A stretch of 41,715 nt of DNA from NCBI GenBank assembly GCA_947488845.1, contig CANLBM010000023.1, positions 1 through 41,715 on the forward strand. Reading direction: 5' to 3'. The position numbers were made by a program, and so were the translations under genes. Under the pieces are notes generated by a model. That model saw only the letters and a program-made list of their open reading frames with translations. It was not told where the DNA came from and searched no databases. Origin of the DNA: an uncultured Sphingomonadaceae bacterium (GTDB taxonomy: Bacteria; Pseudomonadota; Alphaproteobacteria; Sphingomonadales; Sphingomonadaceae). This document shows positions 25,338-31,197 of this stretch, in pieces. Every line of letters starts with the position of its first letter. Position 1 is the stretch's first letter.

Positions 25338-26168
25338 TCAGGCATATTCCCGCAGATCGTGGATATTGATACCGTCCTCCATGCTGATCTGCCAGATCGA
25401 ATGGTTGGGAATTTCGATCCAGTCTTCATGGGTCACTGGCTCTGACGCGACTACAATCGCGCGATATTCAGTATCGGGATCGTGATGAATGTGGGGAAAG
25501 CCGCAAATCTCGCAATCATATACGCCCTTGCGGTCGACAAAATAGAGGCTGCGGTTGAACCGGGTGCCGACGAGTCGCTCTCCATCTGACAAGATGATGT
25601 TGAGGTCGAGCCTTTTGCCCGGTGCATGGGTTTCGGCGAGCGTGGCAATGTCGCGCACCAGTCTTTCCATCGCGCCCAACAAGTCATGATCGGGATCAAC
25701 GGTTCCGTCGTCGATTAGGCTCAGGAAATAGCGAAAAACATGCTCGCTATCCGTTTGGCCCTTTATCGCATTGCGATGCCTGACACCCATATGATCAAGC
25801 AGGACAGGTCCTATGTTGGCAAAGCCGGGAACCGTGCCATTATGGGCAAACACCCATTTTCCGTCGCTGAACGGGTGGGTATTTTCAATAGCCGCACCAC
25901 CCACGGTTGCCCGGCGCACATGAGCGATGACAAGACGCGAATAGGCCTTCGCCGCGGCTCGCGCAAAATGTTCGCCGTGATAGGCAGCCCAGGCCTGACG
26001 TTCTATGTCGGGGCCGTCTTCGTCAAATGTGGCAACGCCCCAGCCATGTGCATGGTCATAGCCGGAAAGATCAGAAAGGCTCTGGGCGATAAGAGCATTT
26101 TGCGCATGCACAAGCGTGCATTCCACCTTGGTAGGCTCGGTAGCGTAAAATCCATAGAGTCTGCACAT
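25338..26168 (-). CDS. Class II glutamine amidotransferase (YafJ/EgtC-like)
   Basis: An Ntn-hydrolase-fold glutaminase domain protein of about 276 residues. The start is fixed at 26168 because the family requires Met followed by the nucleophile Cys2 (MCRLYGFYATEP); the frame is open for 27 more codons upstream. Further signatures are AHGWGVATF, AHVRRATVGGAAIENTHPF, FAHNGTVPGF and GQTDSEHVFRYFL, which bind the glutamine side chain. It is a stand-alone domain with no synthase partner fused, as in E. coli YafJ and ergothioneine EgtC. It is divergent from the hemerythrin / ATP-grasp pair with only 67 bases between start codons, so it may serve the same pathway (inference). No strong Shine-Dalgarno is seen. 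Confidence 0.9.
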   Translation of the reverse strand: MCRLYGFYATEPTKVECTLVHAQNALIAQSLSDLSGYDHAHGWGVATFDEDGPDIERQAWAAYHGEHFARAAAKAYSRLVIAHVRRATVGGAAIENTHPFSDGKWVFAHNGTVPGFANIGPVLLDHMGVRHRNAIKGQTDSEHVFRYFLSLIDDGTVDPDHDLLGAMERLVRDIATLAETHAPGKRLDLNIILSDGERLVGTRFNRSLYFVDRKGVYDCEICGFPHIHHDPDTEYRAIVVASEPVTHEDWIEIPNHSIWQISMEDGINIHDLREYA

Positions 26169-26171
26169 TAG

Positions 26172-26185
26172 ATGATCAGCGTCAA
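26172..26185. promoter_or_regulatory. Imperfect FNR-like box before hemerythrin
   Basis: ATGATCAGCGTCAA matches TTGAT-N4-ATCAA at 8 of 10 informative positions. It lies 50 bases upstream of the hemerythrin ATG and only 3 bases before the amidotransferase ATG. If functional, it could activate hemerythrin and occlude amidotransferase translation or transcription. It is weaker than the boxes at 13467 and 16783. Confidence 0.35.
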
Positions 26186-26235
26186 TTTCCAGAGAAGAAT
26201 TCGCACTATGATAACAGCTTAACCAGGTGGCCATC

Positions 26236-26724
26236 ATGACCAAGATCAATCACGGACTATTTAACGCCTTTCGAGAGGATCACGCGGTTCTCGGGCGCAG
26301 GCTTCACGAACTGCGTTCATTGGTCATGTCCGGCGATGTTGGCGGCTTGAAAACCGCGGCGCTAAATCTCGACAAGGCGGCAGGCGGGCACATCGCCTTT
26401 GAAGAAGAGGATTTTTACCCTGCCCTGAAAGCCTTTCTCTCTGCCGATGAAGTGGCCGGCATGTATGATGAACATTCCCATGGTGCGGCGACGCTCGCCG
26501 CTATCACCGAACTTGATCCGGATATGCCACTGCAAGCCTCGCAAAGGCAGCATCTACTCGACCGTTTAGACGAGATGGAGCAGCATGTTTCGGAATGCGG
26601 CGAGCTTTTTGGCGCAATGGGTGGGTTGGATGATGCCGCCAAGGACAATTTGATGGAGCGCCTGCAATATTGGCGAAAGCTTGCGCCGACGTGGACCGGA
26701 TTTGCGGCCAGCCATTCCAGATAA
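26236..26724 (+). CDS. Hemerythrin HHE-domain protein
   Basis: A 162-residue helical-bundle protein expected to bind a di-iron centre that reacts with O2 or NO. Candidate ligands are His16 (EDHAVL), His52 with Glu56 in the H-x-x-x-E motif (GGHIAFEEEDFYP) and His80 (YDEHSHG). The N-terminal HHE domain covers about residues 8-125 and is followed by a helix with EMEQHVSECGELFGAM. ATG 26236 is chosen since AGGTGG lies five bases before it; an upstream GTG at 26227 is less likely. Its TAA overlaps the ATG of the ATP-grasp gene (TAATG), a strong sign of coupled translation. Hemerythrins of this type are known from microaerobic and NO-stress regulons. Confidence 0.88.
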   Translation: MTKINHGLFNAFREDHAVLGRRLHELRSLVMSGDVGGLKTAALNLDKAAGGHIAFEEEDFYPALKAFLSADEVAGMYDEHSHGAATLAAITELDPDMPLQASQRQHLLDRLDEMEQHVSECGELFGAMGGLDDAAKDNLMERLQYWRKLAPTWTGFAASHSR

Positions 26725-28238
26725 TGGATATGCTGGCGCCAACTTCAAAACAGCAAGACCGGTGTGCGCCCTGGCCGATAAAGCCTGCGATTGATATCGA
26801 ACTGTCGCAAGACACCAGACAACGGATCAAAATTCTTGCAAGCAAGCAGCTCAGAAATTTCCCGCGCTTAAACGATGCTTCGATATTCGGTGAACATGTC
26901 AGCGCTGGATATGAAGTGGGTCCTCTTCTGTTGCTGGAGGACCATCGCGGCATTGAACTGATGCCGGATGATCGCGTCGCGAGCCATGAATATCGAATGC
27001 TCGCGCTGGCGCGGGATGAGGATTTCCTTTTGATATCCCGGCCCAGGATACAATCGTTCGAAGCCTATTCAAGAGAGGTTTTCGTCCGTGATGGGCCGCA
27101 TATAATTGAGGTTGATCGTTGTGACAGCCGCTTGCGTGTTCCGCTTGCGGCTGCATGCCTTAACAATGAACAAGCCTTGTCAAAGCTCGCGACGGCAACT
27201 GCCAGCGCCGGGACGCTCAATATCTGTCCCTATCTGTCGACGGGCCATGACTGGCTGCTGGCCGCTGAAATTGCCCGGCGCTCCGGATGCCCGGTACAGA
27301 TTTGTGCGCCGCTCCCGCAGCTTTCCCGGCTTGTTAACGACAAGCTGTGGTTTGCAAGCCATGTAAAAATGGTCCTCGGAAAAGACTCCGTGCCGCCAAC
27401 CTATTCCGTATATGGTCCGGCCGCAGCGGTAGCGATATTGAGCAAGCTTGCCCGCAGTCATGCACGACTAGTCATCAAACTGCCGGCCAGTGCCGGTTCG
27501 ATGGGCAATCTGGTACTGGAGAGTGATTATGTTCGGTCTCTTGCATCAAGGGAATTGAGGGACGAATTGCTTGAGCGACTGCACGCGATCGGCTGGCGTG
27601 ATCGCTTTCCTATTTTGATTGGCGTGTGGGAAGTTGCAGCATTGGCAAGCCCTTCGGCACAAGTCTGGATACCCCGAGCCGGGCAAGGAGTGCCATTGAT
27701 CGAGGGAATTTTCGGACAAATATTGTCTGGTGAAAACCAGTCGTTCATCGGCGCAGCCGCCATTGACTTGCCGCAACCGTTGGAAACACGCTTCTATCAG
27801 GAGGCACTTGAAATCAGTTATTATTTCCAGTGCCTCGGCTTCTTCGGACGCATGAGCCTCGATGCTTTGCTGACCGGCCGGGATTTGAACAATGCCACTC
27901 TGCACTGGATCGAATGCAATGGTCGATGGGGCGGCGTTTCCATTCCCATGACCGCAGCACGCAATTTGCCGGGCATTGGTAGCTCGGCCGAGTTGCTGGT
28001 TGTGCAGCGCGTGTTTCGTGACAGCAATATCGCCGGTTTTGAAACGCTCCTGAAGAATGTTTCCTCCTGGACCTATGCCAGCGACAAGGGAGAAGGCGCG
28101 GTGTTCCTCGAGCCTACGGACGATTTCCAGCAGAATGTGACATTTTTCGTGGTTGCACCTTCGCAGACCGCCGCTGAATCTATCGGATCGTCCGTGCTGC
28201 GGGCAGTGGAGCCAGGCGCGGCTCGCTCCGTCCAATGA
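26724..28238 (+). CDS. ATP-grasp ligase-like protein with pre-ATP-grasp domain
   Basis: A protein of about 504 residues, not matched to a named enzyme. The N-terminal third contains FGEHVSAGYEVGPLLLL and later NICPYLSTGHDWLLAAEIAR, resembling the pre-ATP-grasp domain of peptide-ligase-like proteins. An ATP-grasp fold follows, with ARLVIKLPASAGSMGNLVLE (about residues 247-266; ATP-binding Lys and Gly/Ser-rich loop), a central strand RFPILIGVWEVAA, and the metal-binding segment HWIECNGRWGG (about 394-404; E-x-N-x-R-x-G). The family joins a carboxylate to an amine or thiol through an acyl-phosphate. ATG 26724 overlaps the hemerythrin stop, so the proteins are made together. The fold call is fairly sure; the substrate is unknown. 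Confidence 0.7.
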   Translation: MDMLAPTSKQQDRCAPWPIKPAIDIELSQDTRQRIKILASKQLRNFPRLNDASIFGEHVSAGYEVGPLLLLEDHRGIELMPDDRVASHEYRMLALARDEDFLLISRPRIQSFEAYSREVFVRDGPHIIEVDRCDSRLRVPLAAACLNNEQALSKLATATASAGTLNICPYLSTGHDWLLAAEIARRSGCPVQICAPLPQLSRLVNDKLWFASHVKMVLGKDSVPPTYSVYGPAAAVAILSKLARSHARLVIKLPASAGSMGNLVLESDYVRSLASRELRDELLERLHAIGWRDRFPILIGVWEVAALASPSAQVWIPRAGQGVPLIEGIFGQILSGENQSFIGAAAIDLPQPLETRFYQEALEISYYFQCLGFFGRMSLDALLTGRDLNNATLHWIECNGRWGGVSIPMTAARNLPGIGSSAELLVVQRVFRDSNIAGFETLLKNVSSWTYASDKGEGAVFLEPTDDFQQNVTFFVVAPSQTAAESIGSSVLRAVEPGAARSVQ

Positions 28239-28300
28239 TCGAATAGGCTGCTCTTTCGTTCAACGAAGCAGGTCTCGCAAAATTCACTATATTGTTATTT

Positions 28301-28353
28301 GTCTCGCCGGGACAGAACAGACGGGGGGTCAGGGAGCGCCGCTCCGGCGAGAC
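28301..28353. repeat. 10-bp perfect inverted repeat
   Basis: GTCTCGCCGG at 28301-28310 is repeated inverted as CCGGCGAGAC at 28344-28353, with 33 bases between that include a G6 run. It stands 62 bases after the ATP-grasp stop. No T-run follows, so it is not a standard intrinsic terminator; it may be an RNA hairpin or a small element's ends. Confidence 0.5.
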
Positions 28354-28409
28354 GCCCTATGATTTCCCGAAAAGTCGGTCAAAGGAAATTCGGAATTATA
28401 CTTACCAGG

Positions 28410-28445
28410 AAATATCCCTAGAAATGTCCCTAGAAATGTCCCTGT
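28410..28445. repeat. Three tandem 12-bp repeats (AAATRTCCCTAG)
   Basis: Units are AAATATCCCTAG, AAATGTCCCTAG and AAATGTCCCTGT, differing at one to three positions. They lie 164 bases upstream of the secreted-repeat gene. The AATGTCCC part resembles the right half of the TACGTA-type elements elsewhere in the window, so an operator array is possible; the spacing of 12 bp is just over one helical turn. Confidence 0.6.
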
Positions 28446-28608
28446 ACTCCTGCACGGCACACCCTCCCTTTGGGCCCTCTGTTCGATGCGACGACGCAAA
28501 GATTGGCAGGACGGCTCAAAAGCACCCGTATTTCTGCGTATTTCGGTTTCTTGCGAAATATTTCATTGATGCATCTTTGAACGCGTCTTCGAGGATCTGG
28601 AGGCTGTC

Positions 28609-28983
28609 ATGGCTAAGCCTATCACCGTCCGTAATGCGGCCATTGTCATGGCTGTGCTGACTTGGGCACCTGTTGTCACACTCGAAGCGGCGGACATGGT
28701 TACGAACGATCAAGATGGCAGGCAAGACCCGGATCAGATGTGTGACCGTTCCCCGGACTGCAGTAGGATTGTCGACCCCGAAATCGAACCCGGTCAGGAT
28801 CAGAGCGTCGAACCGAGCAAGATCATCGATCCCGGTTTTGAACAGCAAACGGAACCGGATCATATACGCGTGATTGATCCGGGCATTGAACCAGTCGAGA
28901 GCACTGAAGAAAACCGCCTCATCGATCCGCCCGAGAAAGCCAGGCCGGACAGCAGCCGCAATCAGGAGAGCACGAGCCGGTGA
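28609..28983 (+). CDS. Secreted small protein with four IDP repeats
   Basis: An unrecognised 124-residue protein. Residues 1-28 form a Sec-type signal (AAIVMAVLTWAPVVTLEA). The mature part is acidic and carries a repeated motif [RK]-[IVL]-[IV]-D-P at residues 53, 71, 87 and 103, spaced 18, 16 and 16 residues. Three copies continue as P-x-[IF]-E (PEIE, PGFE, PGIE). Two Cys (45 and 51) flank the first repeat. No transmembrane segment follows. The start has GGAGG six bases before the ATG. Its TGA overlaps the GTG of the PRPP-synthetase-like gene. The repeats suggest a flexible periplasmic or surface binding protein; no function can be given. Confidence 0.75.
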   Translation: MAKPITVRNAAIVMAVLTWAPVVTLEAADMVTNDQDGRQDPDQMCDRSPDCSRIVDPEIEPGQDQSVEPSKIIDPGFEQQTEPDHIRVIDPGIEPVESTEENRLIDPPEKARPDSSRNQESTSR

Positions 28984-29984
28984 CACATTCCGGTGCACTG
29001 CTGCTCTTCTGCCTGAATGGCAGCCGCAAGCTTGGCGTTGCGGTAGCGGATCAGCTCGGATGGCCGCTTAGTGCGCACGAGGAACGTGAATTTGAAAGCG
29101 GCGAACATAAGGCCCGACCGCTGGTAGAAGTCGGCGGCAGGGATGTTTATTTGCTTCATCATCTGGAAGGCGAACCATCATTACCCGACCACGCCACGCG
29201 ATCGGCCAATGACAAGCTGATCAGGACACTTTTTTTCATTGGCGCCCTGAAACAGGCCGGTGCGCGGTCGGTAACGGCAGTGACGCCCTATTTGCCTTAT
29301 GCGCGAAAGGATCGCCGGACAAAGTCCAGGGATCCGGTGAGCATGCGCTATGTAGCCAGCCTGTTTGAAGCCATGAGCACAGATGCGCTGGTTACCTTGG
29401 ATATTCACAATCTTGCCGCTTTTGAAAATGCGTTCCGGAGCTGCCGCGCAGAGAATCTGACAGCGGCAGAGATAATCGCAGATGCGATGATCGGGACGCT
29501 GGGCGATGAACCGGTCACGATTGTGTCGCCGGATGCCGGCGGACAAAAAAGGGCGGAGCTGTTTCGCGTCGTGCTGGAAAAGAAAAGCGGAAGGCCGGTT
29601 GGAAACGCCCTGCTGGAAAAACATCGCAGCGGGGATGTCGTTACGGGTTCGCTTTTCGCTGGCAATGTCCAGGGTCGCACAGCCATCATCATCGACGATA
29701 TGATCAGTAGCGGCGGGACGATCATGCGCGCGGTGAAGACATGTCGTAAAAATGGTGCGGCTCGCGTGTTCGCAGCGGCAACGCACGGCTTGTTCAGCAA
29801 GGGCGCCCATCAGTTGTTTCAGCAAGACGGACCCGACCGCACATTCGTGACCGACAGCGTCACAATTTCAGCGGCCGAGGATTCGGAACGATTGCAGATC
29901 ATATCCGCTGCACCCTTGCTGGCGGATGCGATTGCCCGTCTCAGCAGCGGCGCGCCATTTTATGATCTGGTACCTTATAACTGA
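28980..29984 (+). CDS. Ribose-phosphate pyrophosphokinase paralogue
   Basis: A 334-residue protein of the Prs family, which makes PRPP from ribose 5-phosphate and ATP. The N-terminal half has the catalytic flexible-loop region YLPYARKDRRTKSRDPVSM (about residues 100-118) and the VTLDIHN strand. The C-terminal half has the PRPP loop AIIIDDMISSGGTIMRA (about 235-251). The usual F-S-D-G-E segment is F-E-S-G-E here, and the sequence is clearly divergent from housekeeping PrsA, so this is probably a second copy with a special role. The GTG start overlaps the TGA of the secreted-repeat gene, with AGGAGAG about eleven bases upstream. The 3' end overlaps the convergent COG2187 gene by ten bases. A link to the phosphoribosyltransferase at 24547 is possible. 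Confidence 0.85.
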   Translation: MTHSGALLLFCLNGSRKLGVAVADQLGWPLSAHEEREFESGEHKARPLVEVGGRDVYLLHHLEGEPSLPDHATRSANDKLIRTLFFIGALKQAGARSVTAVTPYLPYARKDRRTKSRDPVSMRYVASLFEAMSTDALVTLDIHNLAAFENAFRSCRAENLTAAEIIADAMIGTLGDEPVTIVSPDAGGQKRAELFRVVLEKKSGRPVGNALLEKHRSGDVVTGSLFAGNVQGRTAIIIDDMISSGGTIMRAVKTCRKNGAARVFAAATHGLFSKGAHQLFQQDGPDRTFVTDSVTISAAEDSERLQIISAAPLLADAIARLSSGAPFYDLVPYN

Positions 29985-31060
29985 CGACAAGCATATTTGG
30001 CGACCAGCTTCAGGCAATCGACCGTCTGCTCTCGCCGATATTCTGCGAGTTCCGGCTGGTATCGGATATGTTCGATCGCAAGCCGGGCACGAACACAACC
30101 GTGCAGACCCGCGTAAAAAGCGAGCAAGCGCTTGCTGATATCGACCTCCAGTCGGCGGGTTAGCTCTGCCACGAGCAACGGATAAATCCACGGAGCACCA
30201 AGCCTTTCGCATTCGAGGCCAAGATCGACGATCTCCTCGAACGGATCGTGCCAGCGCAGATTGTCGTTGAATTCCAATCGGTCAATCAACCGGACCGGAG
30301 GACCAAGGTGGACATGCTCGGGCCGCAAGTCACCATGACAATCACGGATCCAGCCTTGCTCAACCCGGTCGAGGATCAAATCCTGATTGTCATTCAGAAG
30401 ACTGCGGACGGTCGTGAGTATCGGTTCGACAAATGTTGGCACCAGTCCGAAATCAGGATTTCGCAAGGACTGCTCGTTACGGTCGAGCAAGGAACGGATA
30501 TTGGCGATAGCCTCGGTTTCTTCCGTCGACACTATCTCGGTTTGCCGGTAAAATTTAGCCAATGTTTCTGCCAAATCCGAAATATGCTGAGCGGTCACCG
30601 TTTCGGCGGGAATGGCTTGATCGAGAAGCTGCTCTTCGTCGAGGCGGCGCATGACCACCAGCCACTCAACCGGCTCACCGGACCCACCGATCCGGAAACC
30701 GCCATCCGGATCGACCGTGACCGGGGTGACATCCAGATAGATGTCGGGAGACATGACCCGGTTCAGGGTCAGTTCCTTGAGGCAGTTCTTTTGCCGCTGG
30801 GCCAGAGTCAGATTATCGAGAAGATCGAGCTTCATCGGCTTTTTCATCTTGTAAGCCCTGTCGCCGATCAGGAACACGAACGACATATGGCTTTCAATCA
30901 GCTTCAGCGAACGGCCGGACTGACCATAGCTCGACGGATCCAGCAGGAAACTCATCAGCGCGGGATCCACGACATTTTTTTCTTCCCGAAATACCGAAAT
31001 ATCCGGTCGCCCCGATTTCACGGGCGGATCCTGATTCGAAACAGGCGGATCATTGTGCAA
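29975..31060 (-). CDS. COG2187 aminoglycoside-phosphotransferase-like kinase
   Basis: A 361-residue protein of the COG2187 group, a kinase-like fold related to aminoglycoside phosphotransferases. Visible motifs are the Lys-bearing strand AYKMKKPMKLD near residue 70, the hinge EWLVVMRRLDEEQLLD, the catalytic loop DCHGDLRPEHV (about residues 240-250) and the metal Asp region RLIDRLEFND. In M. tuberculosis Rv2004c (DosR regulon) this domain is fused to a P-loop kinase (COG0645); here it stands alone. Its substrate is unknown. It is divergent from the formate dehydrogenase gene and shares a 137-base control region with an 18-bp palindrome. The start is uncertain, since no clear Shine-Dalgarno precedes 31060 and the first 20 residues are Pro-rich. 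Confidence 0.85.
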   Translation of the reverse strand: MHNDPPVSNQDPPVKSGRPDISVFREEKNVVDPALMSFLLDPSSYGQSGRSLKLIESHMSFVFLIGDRAYKMKKPMKLDLLDNLTLAQRQKNCLKELTLNRVMSPDIYLDVTPVTVDPDGGFRIGGSGEPVEWLVVMRRLDEEQLLDQAIPAETVTAQHISDLAETLAKFYRQTEIVSTEETEAIANIRSLLDRNEQSLRNPDFGLVPTFVEPILTTVRSLLNDNQDLILDRVEQGWIRDCHGDLRPEHVHLGPPVRLIDRLEFNDNLRWHDPFEEIVDLGLECERLGAPWIYPLLVAELTRRLEVDISKRLLAFYAGLHGCVRARLAIEHIRYQPELAEYRREQTVDCLKLVAKYACRQL

Positions 31061-31126
31061 ATTTTTGGCCGTATTTCATTCCTCTCGTGCTGCGATATTG
31101 CCTATTCGGATATCCCGTGACTGTCG

Positions 31127-31144
31127 TTCCGTAACATTACGGAA
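31127..31144. promoter_or_regulatory. 18-bp perfect palindrome between COG2187 and fdhA genes
   Basis: TTCCGTAACATTACGGAA is an exact 8-2-8 inverted repeat, in non-coding DNA if fdhA starts at GTG 31198. It is 53 bases upstream of that start and 66 bases from the COG2187 start. Its minus strand shares CGTAATGTT-N-CGGA with the element before ppsA/adh at 16835. It is a strong candidate operator for a dimeric regulator. Confidence 0.6.
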
Positions 31145-31197
31145 TGGCAGCAACCTGTCTCGGGTCCATCATTGTACCGGTATCGGAGGCAGCGCTC

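Larger units (their letters stand above)
28239..28608. other. Non-coding region with inverted and tandem repeats
   Basis: These 370 bases between the ATP-grasp gene and the secreted-repeat gene contain a 10-bp inverted repeat (28301-28353) and three tandem 12-bp units (28410-28445), described separately. A small palindrome (TTCGTT-C-AACGAA, 28255-28267) follows the ATP-grasp stop. A 122-codon plus-strand frame (28292-28660) crosses the repeats but lacks a ribosome site and runs into the next gene in another frame, so I do not call it. Confidence 0.5.

Noticed and set aside
28410..28445. A minimal CRISPR-like array
   Set aside because: Units are only 12 bp, directly adjacent without spacers, and no cas genes are present.
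28292..28660. A 122-codon plus-strand frame across the tandem repeats
   Set aside because: No ribosome-binding site, composition unlike neighbours, and it runs into the secreted-repeat gene in a different frame.
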